A stretch of DNA of 42,302 bases from contig DVED01000164.1 in assembly GCA_015295945.1 (NCBI GenBank), positions 1 through 42,302 of the forward strand. The letters run 5' to 3'. The notes beneath the pieces are model-generated. The model was not told the DNA's origin. It was given only the letters and a program-made list of their open reading frames with translations, and ran no database searches. The DNA is from Oscillatoriales cyanobacterium M59_W2019_021 (lineage in GTDB: Bacteria > Cyanobacteriota > Cyanobacteriia > Cyanobacteriales > Geitlerinemataceae). Made by a program: the position numbers and the translations under genes. Each line of letters starts with the position of its first letter. Position 1 is the stretch's first letter. Of the stretch, positions 8,869 through 16,842 are shown in pieces.

Positions 8869-9294
8869 TTATTCTTCAGATGCACGCGCTCGGAGTTTCT
8901 CGAGATAGATTCCCCAGGTAACCGCTAGAGGGATCTCGGTAAACGGGATGCGAATAGATGCGGTTCCATCGCTCATTTGAAATTCTAGGGCGATCGATTT
9001 TCCTGTTTCGGGAGGATTCTGGGAATCGACTGGTTCCCCATCCACGATGGGGCGGATGGTTTCCACGGCATCTAAGGAAAAGGTTTGTAAATTCGCGATT
9101 CCCTGGCGGGTGGGTCGTCCCCAGGTAATTTCTCGGTTTTTTTGTCCGAGGACGGCATAGAGGTCGTATTTGGCGCGATCGAACCCGGATGCCCAGGTTT
9201 GATAGGCTTCGACTTTGCGATATTCGTTCCAACCCGCCCACGCCAGCCCGATAAAGAAAGCCAGTAGGGGCAACCACAGGAGTCCTCGTTCCAT
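8869..9294 (-). CDS. Conserved single-pass membrane protein, unknown function
   Basis: The 141-residue protein has one N-terminal hydrophobic helix (LLWLPLLAFFIGLAWAGW, residues 5-22) and a soluble remainder. This suggests a membrane-anchored protein or an uncleaved signal anchor. The rest contains mixed beta/alpha sequence such as GIANLQTFSLDAVETIRPIVDG and SIALEFQMSDGTASIRIPF, compatible with a small beta-rich domain. No catalytic motif is seen. It lies 220 bases upstream of adk on the minus strand and is divergent from the decayed ATPase at 9397. I cannot assign a family. Confidence 0.7.
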   Translation of the reverse strand: MERGLLWLPLLAFFIGLAWAGWNEYRKVEAYQTWASGFDRAKYDLYAVLGQKNREITWGRPTRQGIANLQTFSLDAVETIRPIVDGEPVDSQNPPETGKSIALEFQMSDGTASIRIPFTEIPLAVTWGIYLEKLRARASEE

Positions 9295-9396
9295 CTCACT
9301 TTTGTTTTTGGTTTGGGAGGGGACTTTTTACTGTAGCGCAATTTGGGATGGGTGCGGTGAGTTTAAGATAAAAGTGTAAAATGCCAGTTTGATCGA

Positions 9397-9948
9397 ATGC
9401 CCGTTTTAGACGACATTTACAACACCTTTACCCCAGAACCGCTACCCGCAGGTTCGCCGAAGTCCGTCGATTTTCGGGAAGTGCGAGGTGGGAATGATGT
9501 ATCGATCGAATTGGGACGGAGAATCCGGCGATCGAACGATTTCACCTGTCAGCTATTTTCAGGACATTTGGGCGGCGGTAAGTCTACGGAACTACTGAGA
9601 TTGGCAGCAGAACTCAAACAATAAGGGTGTATGATCGTCTATTTTTCGGCGGATGATGATGATATCAATCCCGAAAACGATTCCGAAAACCACTGGAGAC
9701 ACTATGAAAATCCAAAGGATTGGCAAAACACCCTCAACCTCGCCCTCTATCACGTTGCCGCCAACCAACCCGATACCGCTCAAACCCTCTACCAGCAAGC
9801 CCTATCTCAAAACGCCCCAACCGACAAAATCCGTAAGGCAATTCGCAATTTGCAAGAGTTCCTCATCGTTTTTCCTAGCAATTCCTTAGCTCAGCAAACG
9901 ATCGACCTTTTGCAGCAAAGTTCGGACTCAGAAACCCACGACAGTTAA
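9397..9948 (+). pseudogene. Decayed P-loop (AAA-type) ATPase gene
   Basis: The first part (9397-9624) encodes the N-terminus of a P-loop ATPase. It has a DDIYNTFTPEPL start, FREVRGGND, and a Walker A-like GHLGGGKSTELLRL. An in-frame TAA (9622-9624) follows AAELKQ. Reading continues in the same frame as GCMIVYFSADDDDINPEN, which is what the family normally has there (a CAA to TAA change is the simplest explanation). At about 9680 the sequence switches to a helical repeat-like tail (WRHYENPKDWQNTLNLALYH, then a TPR-like ALYQQAL), so the central ATPase body is missing. Two lesions are therefore visible: a nonsense codon and a large internal deletion. The tail could still be made from the ATG at 9631 (105 residues), but its function is unknown. 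Confidence 0.7.
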
Positions 9949-10058
9949 CTCGGAAACATTCTGTAACTGTCGATTCGGCGATTCGCTCGCAAGAATGCCC
10001 TTCAGTCCATAGAAACTACAAACACTTAAAATAGAACGATCAAACTTACCTCTAACCT

Positions 10059-10274
10059 ATGAATACACTCGAGCAAATTACCCAAATTGCCTTATCCCTT
10101 CTCAATACCCTTCGAGTGTTACTCATCGAAAGCCTGGAATTCGATATTGATGAATCCGTTCAAGCATCTTGGACGACAGTAGCCCAGCAACGGCTCAAGG
10201 AGATTCGTTCGGGTGTCGTTCAACCTATTCCCGGAGACGAAGCCTTAGCTCGAGTTCGGAAACTTCTCGGATAA
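10059..10274 (+). CDS. Putative addiction-module antitoxin component
   Basis: The 71-residue protein is of the kind found in type II modules with RelE/ParE-type toxins. It has an N-terminal helical segment (EQITQIALSLLNTLRVLLIE), an acidic stretch (EFDIDESVQASWT), and the characteristic ending with repeated helical turns (QQRLKEIRSGVVQPIPGDEALARVRKLLG). The last part strongly resembles the conserved C-terminus of the 'putative addiction module component' antitoxins. The toxin gene should follow directly. It does, seven bases later, but as a fragment. Antitoxins of this type bind the toxin and repress their own promoter; the sequence here does not show the operator. Confidence 0.75.
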   Translation: MNTLEQITQIALSLLNTLRVLLIESLEFDIDESVQASWTTVAQQRLKEIRSGVVQPIPGDEALARVRKLLG

Positions 10275-10281
10275 TCCATCG

Positions 10282-10386
10282 ATGAACTACGTTTTTCATC
10301 CAGAAGCGTTGGTGGAATACTCCGATGCTGTTCGAGATTATGCCTTAAAGAGAAATCATAAACCCAGTCGTTTTTCTTCATCCTAG
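10282..10386 (+). pseudogene. Truncated RelE/ParE-family toxin
   Basis: An ATG seven bases after the antitoxin stop begins a 34-codon frame, MNYVFHPEALVEYSDAVRDY followed by an unrelated basic end and a TAG. The first 20 residues match the N-terminus typical of RelE/ParE toxins (FHPEA-x-x-EY-x-x-A-V-x-x-Y). A normal toxin has about 90-100 residues, so nearly all of the toxic RNase or gyrase-inhibiting fold is missing. It is therefore a truncated, probably non-functional toxin next to an apparently intact antitoxin. Confidence 0.7.
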
Positions 10387-10451
10387 CAGACATCTCGTAA
10401 TGACAAACGAATCCGATCGAGTTCAACGAACTTCTCAAAAAGATGCAAAAA

Positions 10452-11036
10452 TTAACGTTTTCCCGCGAGCACTCGATCGGTAGTTAAATCAAGATTGGGG
10501 AAAATAGGAGACTGAATACGATCGGTTCCTGAAAATTCGATACTGTCATAAAGTTGATGGTCGAGGATGCAAATTAATACTTTATTTTCCAGAGGATCGA
10601 CAATCCAGTATTCGGGAATTTCTAGCAAAGCATATTCATTGCGTTTTGAACGATAGTCATCAGTTCGAGTGGATTCGCTGACCACTTCAACGACGAGATG
10701 AGGCGGAGGTTCGTTAAATTCAATGACAGCTTCGCGATTTTCCATTGCTTCCCATTGCGCGAGATCCATCACGGTAATGTCGGGTATGCGGGAAGTCTCC
10801 CAGCGTCTCCCCCGAGGAGAACGAATACCGACTAAACCCGGTAACACAACCCACGATCGAGAAGAAGATTCTGCGTTAGATAACTCAAGGGTGAGGAAAT
10901 GAATAATGTTACCATGTTTGCCTGTACCTAAGCTCATAGGACGTAGTTCTCCATCGACGAGTTCGTAGGGAATTTCTGTGCCGTTGATATAGGTTAGGTA
11001 TTCGGAGAAGCTGAGTTTTTGGGGCGCGATCGTCAT
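10452..11036 (-). CDS. Uma2-family (DUF820) endonuclease-like protein
   Basis: This 194-residue protein of the Uma2/DUF820 family has a PD-(D/E)xK-like fold. The order of motifs is typical: FSEYLTYINGTEIPYELVDGELRPM at the N-terminus with the conserved acidic residue in YELVDGEL, then RIPDITVMD (catalytic-type Asp), PPPHLVVEVVSESTRTDDYR, and KRNEYALLEIPEYWIVDP. The family is greatly expanded in cyanobacteria and has no firmly known biological substrate; annotation as an endonuclease is by structural similarity. It lies beside a second Uma2 gene on the same strand, 52 bases apart, and downstream of the truncated toxin-antitoxin pair. This is typical of cyanobacterial accessory patches. Confidence 0.85.
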   Translation of the reverse strand: MTIAPQKLSFSEYLTYINGTEIPYELVDGELRPMSLGTGKHGNIIHFLTLELSNAESSSRSWVVLPGLVGIRSPRGRRWETSRIPDITVMDLAQWEAMENREAVIEFNEPPPHLVVEVVSESTRTDDYRSKRNEYALLEIPEYWIVDPLENKVLICILDHQLYDSIEFSGTDRIQSPIFPNLDLTTDRVLAGKR

Positions 11037-11088
11037 AAAAAATCGAATTCTCCATCAAAATTAACCTTTCTATCATTCTACTGCAAAA

Positions 11089-11733
11089 TTAAGATTTTAA
11101 AATATCCTGACAGTATTGACGAAATTCTTTCAGGGCAACACCCGTTCCGCGATCGGAGGCATCCTGGAATACCCGATCGATAATTGTCGGTAAATCGAGG
11201 TTGAGAAAATAGCGACTGAAGGATGGCAATTGATACGCGCCATTTTGCAGGCTATAAATTTGCAAACCACTCTTTTTAAATAACCAAACTTCGGGAACTC
11301 GATAGGGGAGATAGTCTTCGGCTGCGGTGTAAGTCGTCACATCAATTTCAATAACTAAATCTGGAGGGGGACTGGTTTTCCAGTCAATGCGATCGCGACC
11401 GACAGCCGCTTGCCAATTGTCGATATAAAAGCAATAATCCGGCTCAATTCCTCCCTCTTCAGGCAGTTCCATTGTAATCGGAGTGAAAGCTTCATAATTC
11501 CGATTTTGACTGTCGAGTAAGGCTTTAACAATATCGGCGAGAATGTTAGCTTCTCGTCCGTGGCGGGGTAGAGGACTCATCAGTAAAATTTCTCGATCGC
11601 GGTATTTAATGCGGGGAATGGAACCATCCCCTCGACTCTCGCATAACAGGCGATAGTCTTGCCAGGTTCCGGGCATTCGCACTACAGTTCCGGGGGGAAG
11701 ATGAGTTTTTTCGCGGGAAATGAGGGCGTACAT
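11089..11733 (-). CDS. Uma2-family (DUF820) endonuclease-like protein
   Basis: This is a second Uma2-type protein of 214 residues, distinct from its neighbour in sequence. It has a PGTWQDYRLLCESRGDGSIP N-terminal region, IKYRDREILLMSPLPRHGRE, an IEPDYCFYIDNW core, PPPDLVIEIDVTTYTAAEDY with the acidic catalytic-type residues, and PYRVPEVWLFKKSGLQIYSL. The divergence between the two Uma2 genes suggests that they are independent members of the family and not a recent duplication. Its ATG is at 11733, and the upstream stretch of about 200 bases before the next terminator is AT-rich. Confidence 0.85.
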   Translation of the reverse strand: MYALISREKTHLPPGTVVRMPGTWQDYRLLCESRGDGSIPRIKYRDREILLMSPLPRHGREANILADIVKALLDSQNRNYEAFTPITMELPEEGGIEPDYCFYIDNWQAAVGRDRIDWKTSPPPDLVIEIDVTTYTAAEDYLPYRVPEVWLFKKSGLQIYSLQNGAYQLPSFSRYFLNLDLPTIIDRVFQDASDRGTGVALKEFRQYCQDILKS

Positions 11734-11883
11734 CTTTATTTAAATGGGTAAACACTTTTAGAGACAATTCTTGGTTTATCAATACGTCATAAAAACTAGA
11801 GTTTTCTTTCAATTGAAGGTTTCTATATTGTACTTCAGAAATTGCCTCTATCGAGAACGATTGCCAATCGACTGATAATTCAT

Positions 11884-11920
11884 CTAAAAAAATCCGGCTT
11901 TTCTAAGAGAAAAACCGGAT
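11884..11920 (-). terminator. Rho-independent terminator for the dehydratase gene
   Basis: On the minus strand the arms ATCCGG...CCGGAT (11892-11920) form a strong stem with A/T-rich inner pairs and run into a tract of seven T (about 11885-11891). It lies 90 bases downstream of the stop of the minus-strand dehydratase gene that ends at 12010. Confidence 0.8.
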
Positions 11921-12009
11921 GTGCGATCACGGCGATCGCCGTTATGACAAGATAGAAGAGGAGAAACTTAGTTTGCTCGATCGCCAATCATGCCGATCGA
12001 GGAAAGTCT

Positions 12010-14022
12010 TTAGGCAGCACGAGGGTTATCTAGAGGATATTTGGGCGTATATCCGGCAACCAGTTGCTCGAGTAAAAACAAAATCAAACCCGTATTATTT
12101 TGGAATGCCGCTTTCCCGAGAGCTTTGACGGTCAAATCCAACGTCTCTGGAACCATTTGGCTGGCATTGGGAACCATTAGGAGTTTTTCGTGTGCGGTCG
12201 GTTCGTACTTCTCGCCAGGAATCAACAATTCTTCAAACAGTTTTTCCCCCGGTCGCAAGCCAGTAAATTTGATTTTGATATCTCGATCGACCTCGTATCC
12301 CGAGAGGCGAATTAAATCTCGCGCCAGATCGACAATCTTGACGGGTTCGCCCATATTGAGCATGAACACTTCGCCGCCTTGACTCATCACCGAGGCTTGC
12401 AAAACCAGTTGCACGGCTTCGGGAATGGTCATGAAATAGCGGCAAATATCGGGATGGGTAATGGTAACCGGTCCGCCTGCTTCGATTTGTTTTTGGAAGG
12501 TGGGAACGACGCTCCCCCGACTGCCCAACACATTGCCAAAGCGCACCACGACAAAGGGTTTACCGCTGGTTCTTGCCGCTTGTAACACCAGCATTTCGGC
12601 GACCCGCTTGCTCGCACCCATGACGTTAGTGGGATTGATCGCTTTATCGGTGGAGATGGTCACAAACCGTTTGACATCGTACTTCAGCGCCAATTCCACC
12701 AGATTTTGGGTTCCCAAGATATTATTAGTGATGGCTTCGGGGGGGTTGACTTCCATCATGGGAACGTGTTTGTGGGCGGCGGCATGAAACACGAAGTCCG
12801 GTCGGAATCGCTCGAAAGCGTGTTCGAGGCGATCGCGAAATCGCAGGTCAGCAATAAAGCTTCTCAAGCGGGTCGGTTCCGGGGACGCATTTTTATGTTT
12901 CCCCCGCACGGCATTCGTCAGCCGTTGTTTTAATTCTTGTTCGATTTGGAACACGGAATTTTCGCCATGTCCGACCAGGAGAATTTCCGCTGGATGACAA
13001 GACATGATTTGGCGGCACAGTTCGCTCCCGATCGATCCTCCCGCTCCGGTCACCAGCACTTTTTTCCCTTTTAACAAGCCCATGACGCCTTCGATATCGG
13101 TTTGAATGGGTTCGCGTCGCAGTAAATCTTCGATCTTGACGCCGCGAACGTTGCCCAGACGGATGCGACCGTTAACAATTTCGTGAAGTCCGGGAAGAGT
13201 GGTGGTGGGGATTCCGGTGGCTTGGCAAAGATCGACGATATCCCGAATGACGGCTCCGGAAGCGGAGGGGATGGCGATGGTGATGCGTTGAATGTTTGCC
13301 GTCCGCACGATGTGGGGAATGTCATGGCGGTTGCCGACCACGGGAATGCCGAGAATGTTGAGATTGAGCTTGCCGGGATCGTCATCGACGAAGGCAACGG
13401 GGCAATATCCGCGATCGGGTTGTCGCTGCATTTCTTGCACTAGCGAGATTCCTGCCGCTCCGGCACCGACAATCAGAACTCGCTCGCCGGATTTCATTTC
13501 CCGGTGCTGGTTATGCTTTTGTTCGACGGCTCGGATGCTGAACCGCAAGCCGCCAACCACCAGAAAACTTACGAGTCCGTCTAACAAGGGTAATGATCGC
13601 GGTAACAGGTCGATCGAAAAAGTCCCGAACCGATAAAATAGCCCGAAGCACAGACTTTGGACGACGATAACCGTAGCGGCTAACTCGGCAATCTGAGCGA
13701 GTTCGCCAACGCTGGCATAGCGCCAGTAACGCTGGTAAAATCCCCATTGGTTGAGGATAAAGAATTTGATGGTGAGAAAGACGACGGTAACGGCAAGCAA
13801 GCCGATTTCATACATCGCTAGGTCGATCGCGCCGTCGAAACACAATCCCAAAGCCAGGAGTGGGGCGATCGCAAAGACGATTGCATCGGCGATCGCAAAG
13901 TGGCGATTGTTGAGCTTGAGCAATTGATCGTTGAGACCGGAGAGCGAGGCAACCATGGCTGCCTCGACCTTTTCAAACTTGAGTAATCGATCATTGAGTT
14001 GGTTGAGCTTATAAATTTGCAT
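12010..14022 (-). CDS. FlaA1/CapD-type membrane-bound nucleotide-sugar 4,6-dehydratase
   Basis: The protein is 670 residues long. The N-terminus has about four transmembrane helices (HFAIADAIVFAIAPLLALGL, then LLAVTVVFLTIKFFI), followed by a CoA_binding_3-type Rossmann domain (RVLIVGAGAAGISLVQEM). The C-terminal half is a short-chain dehydrogenase/reductase with the NAD-binding loop VLVTGAGGSIGSEL, the HAAAHKHVPMMEVNP motif and the catalytic region STDKAINPTNVMGASKR. There the usual Tyr of YxxxK is replaced by Met (MxxxK), as in PglF/CapD/WbpM enzymes. The family converts UDP-GlcNAc-like substrates to 4-keto-6-deoxy sugars for surface polysaccharide or glycan synthesis at the cytoplasmic membrane. 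It is a single gene with its own terminator. A 720-base non-coding region with regulatory sites lies upstream. Confidence 0.9.
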   Translation of the reverse strand: MQIYKLNQLNDRLLKFEKVEAAMVASLSGLNDQLLKLNNRHFAIADAIVFAIAPLLALGLCFDGAIDLAMYEIGLLAVTVVFLTIKFFILNQWGFYQRYWRYASVGELAQIAELAATVIVVQSLCFGLFYRFGTFSIDLLPRSLPLLDGLVSFLVVGGLRFSIRAVEQKHNQHREMKSGERVLIVGAGAAGISLVQEMQRQPDRGYCPVAFVDDDPGKLNLNILGIPVVGNRHDIPHIVRTANIQRITIAIPSASGAVIRDIVDLCQATGIPTTTLPGLHEIVNGRIRLGNVRGVKIEDLLRREPIQTDIEGVMGLLKGKKVLVTGAGGSIGSELCRQIMSCHPAEILLVGHGENSVFQIEQELKQRLTNAVRGKHKNASPEPTRLRSFIADLRFRDRLEHAFERFRPDFVFHAAAHKHVPMMEVNPPEAITNNILGTQNLVELALKYDVKRFVTISTDKAINPTNVMGASKRVAEMLVLQAARTSGKPFVVVRFGNVLGSRGSVVPTFQKQIEAGGPVTITHPDICRYFMTIPEAVQLVLQASVMSQGGEVFMLNMGEPVKIVDLARDLIRLSGYEVDRDIKIKFTGLRPGEKLFEELLIPGEKYEPTAHEKLLMVPNASQMVPETLDLTVKALGKAAFQNNTGLILFLLEQLVAGYTPKYPLDNPRAA

Positions 14023-14382
14023 GATGACCCTGTTATCGCTTGTGAAACACTGATGGTTCGAGATGTTCGATATCTCTACCCATCAACTTTCTTCCCGCCC
14101 AATCTCTCGCCCGACAGCGCAAGTGGGAAGATTGACAAACCAATATTCGCGGTAGTCAAACAGGTTGGGAAATGGGAGAGCAAAATCGAGAATTCAGAAA
14201 AACGGCTGACTGAGGTGCGAGGGAGTTGAGTTGAAACTTGGCTATACGATCCTCCAGGCACTTGCCGATTGACGAACCCATCGGATCGGACAGAACTTCT
14301 TCGTTCTGCTTTGTCAGACAGGTTTGCACCTCAATACTTCTAGAACAATTTTTCCGTAGATTTACAGACTTATGGCTACCTC

Positions 14383-14443
14383 CTTAACTCCTTCTTAACC
14401 AGTAATTTTACTGAAAGTAATATTCTTAACTTTTTCTTAAAAT
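14383..14443 (+). promoter_or_regulatory. Pho-box-like direct repeat array
   Basis: Two pairs of 8-base units of the type CTTAACNN separated by 3 bases are visible. They are CTTAACTC at 14383 and CTTAACCA at 14394, then CTTAACTT at 14425 and CTTAAAAT at 14436. Unit spacing within each pair is 11 bases. This is the organisation of cyanobacterial Pho boxes (SphR/PhoB sites, CTTAACCT direct repeats with 3-base spacers). The orientation points to the right, toward rdgB about 300 bases away, with no gene between. Assignment is by pattern only. Confidence 0.4.
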
Positions 14444-14683
14444 AGTAATTATACGGAAGCTTGAAGATCTTGTCGTCCAAAACGAGACTTTAGTGTCAAC
14501 CCGTTCTCGAACTGATAGCCACAATACAATTGCTTAAAACGTTTATCCTAAAAGCTTTTTCAGCGATATGCTCCATTGGAGATTTCATCCTCAACCGACT
14601 GCCTGATAGCTAAGTATTTATACGTAAGTGAATGAAACCCTCGAAATCGCGAGCCTCTGGCGATCGCCTCCTGGATAAAATGC

Positions 14684-14713
14684 TGGTTTCTCCAGTAGAG
14701 CTATTGCTATAAT
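14684..14713 (+). promoter_or_regulatory. Extended -10 promoter for rdgB
   Basis: TGCTATAAT at 14705-14713 is an extended -10 (TGnTATAAT) with a perfect hexamer. The likely start lies near 14720, which leaves a leader of about 25 bases before the GTG at 14745. The -35 region (near 14685-14690) is weak, as expected for an extended -10 promoter. Confidence 0.55.
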
Positions 14714-14744
14714 TGGGGACTTGTTGAGTTTTAAGTGACAAACC

Positions 14745-15320
14745 GTGAAAAAACCCCTCGTTCTGGCTACAGGCAATCCGGGCAAACTCAACGAAATGCA
14801 ACCCTATCTCGCTGGACTGGATTGGGAATTGCAACTCAAACCGCCGGAATTGGAGATTGAGGAAACGGGGGATACCTTTGGAGCAAACGCCCGACTCAAA
14901 GCCTCTTGCGTGGCGGAGGCGACGGGAGAGTGGGCAGTTGCCGATGATTCCGGTTTAGCGGTGGAGGCTCTCGGCGGCGCACCGGGAATCTATTCTGCCC
15001 GATACGGCAAAACCGATGCCGATCGCATTTCTCGATTGTTAACCGAATTAGCAGGACGAAGCGATCGCGACGCTCGGTTTATTTGCGCGATCGCCATCGC
15101 CCGCCCCGATGGGACAATCGCCTTGGCAGTGGAAGGCATCTGTCCGGGACGAATTTTAGAGGCGCCTCGAGGAACGGGCGGTTTCGGCTACGACCCCATT
15201 TTCTACGTTCCCGAATACGACATGACCTTTGCCGAAATGCCCCTAGACATCAAGCAAAAATGCAGCCATCGCGGCAGGGCGTTTCAAGCCTTGCTACCTC
15301 AATTGGGGGAAATTCAGTAA
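14745..15320 (+). CDS. rdgB: RdgB/HAM1-family non-canonical purine NTP pyrophosphatase
   Basis: This enzyme hydrolyses dITP, XTP and similar nucleotides to monophosphates and so keeps them out of DNA and RNA. The 191-residue protein starts at a GTG and begins with LVLATGNPGKLNEM (the nucleotide-binding loop with the conserved Asn and Lys). It continues with ETGDTFGANARLKA and EWAVADDSGLAVEAL (catalytic and metal-binding Asp), GAPGIYSARYG, FGYDPIFYVPE and SHRGRAFQAL. All family signatures are present and in order, so the gene looks intact. It has its own extended -10 promoter and converges on the coiled-coil gene at 15475, with a perfect inverted repeat between them. Confidence 0.95.
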   Translation: MKKPLVLATGNPGKLNEMQPYLAGLDWELQLKPPELEIEETGDTFGANARLKASCVAEATGEWAVADDSGLAVEALGGAPGIYSARYGKTDADRISRLLTELAGRSDRDARFICAIAIARPDGTIALAVEGICPGRILEAPRGTGGFGYDPIFYVPEYDMTFAEMPLDIKQKCSHRGRAFQALLPQLGEIQ

Positions 15321-15390
15321 TAAGTAATATGTTGATGAGGTGTGTTGGGGTACGAAACGCACTGTTTTGGTTATTTGGGGTTGGGTGTTT

Positions 15391-15423
15391 GGGGTTTTCA
15401 GAATGCAGAATTCTGAAAACCCC
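15391..15423. terminator. Perfect 14-bp inverted repeat between convergent genes
   Basis: The arms 15391-15404 (GGGGTTTTCAGAAT) and 15410-15423 are fully complementary with a 5-base loop. It lies between the convergent rdgB and coiled-coil genes and can fold in transcripts from either side. No U-tract follows directly on the plus strand. On the minus strand the arm contains A/T-rich bases, so bidirectional termination is possible. It sits in repeat-like DNA (GGGTTGGGTGTTTGGGGTT). Confidence 0.45.
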
Positions 15424-15474
15424 CGGCTTTCTATCCTTCTGCCTTACAATCCCATTACCCATCACCTACTGATA

Positions 15475-16167
15475 TTAGTCAGTGTTCGTGGGTCGATCAT
15501 GGACTCGATATGCCGATTCTTGTTGGAGTTGCTGCCTACCATTGCGAATGACGCGGAGCATATCGCTCAACTGTTGTTCGATGTTGCGCAGCACCCGATC
15601 GGCGTATTCGTCCGCTCCGGTTTCGATCGCCGAAGCTTCGGCGATCGCCCGCGCGCGCATGGCTTCGAGTTCCTGTTGCGCCTGCATTTGCAACTGTTCG
15701 ATTTCGGCGATCGTCTGTTCTTGCGCCGCTTCGCAGTCGATTTGCACCTGCTGGCGAACGCGATCGGCTTCGACTTTCGCCTGCCGCACGATCCCCATTT
15801 CGTCTAAGATCCCGTTGGCTTGTCGCTCGGCAGCTTCGACCACTTCTCGCGCGTACTGTTCCGCTTGCTGGAGAATTTCCTCCTGACGCTGCAACAAAGC
15901 CGAAGCATCCTGAAAGGCACTGGGTAAGCTCAGTCGGATTTTATCGAGGTGATCGAGAATCTGTTCCTCGTCGATCAGCGTTCGTCGTGTGAAGGGAACG
16001 CGGGGACTCTCGAGAATCATTTCTTCAAGGCGACTGAGTTCTCGTTGAATATCGACGCTGGGAGTGCGCGTCGCATCGCCTACGGGGACTCCAGTGGCGG
16101 AGGGTTCGTCGGCTGGGGAGGTGGGGTTGGATTGGGATTCGATTCCGGCTGAGTCCTGGCGTAACAT
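15475..16167 (-). CDS. Coiled-coil (DivIVA/ATPase b-subunit-like) protein, unknown function
   Basis: The 230-residue protein has a low-complexity N-terminal 45 residues (Ser/Pro/Thr-rich) followed by a long heptad-like coiled coil (about residues 85-215) with runs such as [20 protein letters not shown] and [21 protein letters not shown]. No membrane segment or catalytic motif is seen. The composition resembles DivIVA or ATP synthase b-subunit type assemblies, and such genes occur next to coaD in other cyanobacteria, but this specific role is an inference. Its ATG at 16167 lies inside the coaD reading frame (88-base overlap), so the two genes are translated in overlapping frames on the minus strand and are probably co-transcribed. 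Confidence 0.65.
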   Translation of the reverse strand: MLRQDSAGIESQSNPTSPADEPSATGVPVGDATRTPSVDIQRELSRLEEMILESPRVPFTRRTLIDEEQILDHLDKIRLSLPSAFQDASALLQRQEEILQQAEQYAREVVEAAERQANGILDEMGIVRQAKVEADRVRQQVQIDCEAAQEQTIAEIEQLQMQAQQELEAMRARAIAEASAIETGADEYADRVLRNIEQQLSDMLRVIRNGRQQLQQESAYRVHDRPTNTD

Positions 16168-16628
16168 TTGTATATATCCAAAGCAACTGACGGGGGAACA
16201 AAACGATCGACCGAGCCGCCAAATTTGGCGATCTCTTTGACGGCACTACTGCTTAAAAAACTATACTCATTGTTGGTGGCTAAAAAAACGGTTTCGATTT
16301 CATTAGATAGGGTTTTATTCAGGTGCGCCATTTGCAGTTCCATCTCGAAATCCGATAGCACCCGCAACCCCCGCAACAGCACTTGTGCCTGTCGAATCTT
16401 AGCGTAGTGAACGGTCAGACCGTCCAAGCTGTCGATTTCTAAATTATCGAGGTGTCCAGTGCAAGAACGAATTTGCTCGATACGCTGTGACACCGGAAAT
16501 AAAGGCGTTTTATTGGGATTAGTTGCCACTGCCACGATCGTTCGATCGAAGAGCTTGCACCCTCGTTCGATAATATCGAGGTGTCCGAAGGTGATGGGAT
16601 CGAAACTGCCGGGATAGATCGCTAACAC
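16080..16628 (-). CDS. coaD: Phosphopantetheine adenylyltransferase (CoaD)
   Basis: CoaD catalyses the fourth step of coenzyme A synthesis, ATP + 4'-phosphopantetheine to dephospho-CoA. The 182-residue protein starts at the GTG at 16628 with [20 protein letters not shown], which holds the T/HxGH nucleotidyl-transfer motif (TFGHLDI). It also has [13 protein letters not shown], the [17 protein letters not shown] signature and the [10 protein letters not shown]-like [16 protein letters not shown] ending with the [11 protein letters not shown] helix. The usual protein ends near that point (about 160 residues). Here a Pro/Asn/Thr-rich tail of about 25 residues follows and overlaps the next gene. 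A longer frame upstream to 16772 is unlikely to be coding. Confidence 0.95.
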   Translation of the reverse strand: MLAIYPGSFDPITFGHLDIIERGCKLFDRTIVAVATNPNKTPLFPVSQRIEQIRSCTGHLDNLEIDSLDGLTVHYAKIRQAQVLLRGLRVLSDFEMELQMAHLNKTLSNEIETVFLATNNEYSFLSSSAVKEIAKFGGSVDRFVPPSVALDIYKCYARTQPESNPNPTPPPQPTNPPPLESP

Positions 16629-16842
16629 GGGGAATTCGAGATAGAATTTGGATACGATCGGCAAAGAGTTAGACCCGAGGATCTTAACGCTTGCGAGCGG
16701 GCGATACTGCCAGAGGGAGTCGCGATAACGCGATCGCCCGAAGCCAGTGGAGCAAAATTTTAAGTATTTCAACGATCTAGACTACTCCCAAATCCGGCAT
16801 TTAGGCAAATTCTGCCGCTAAAACGTTACAGAATCGCGGCGA

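Noticed and set aside
12591-12612. Loss of the catalytic Tyr in the dehydratase (MxxxK)
   Set aside because: Met in place of Tyr is known for the PglF/CapD/WbpM group, so it is a family property and not a defect.
13498-13747. Alternate-frame open reading frames inside the dehydratase gene
   Set aside because: They are shadows of the long gene with no domain and poor codon use.
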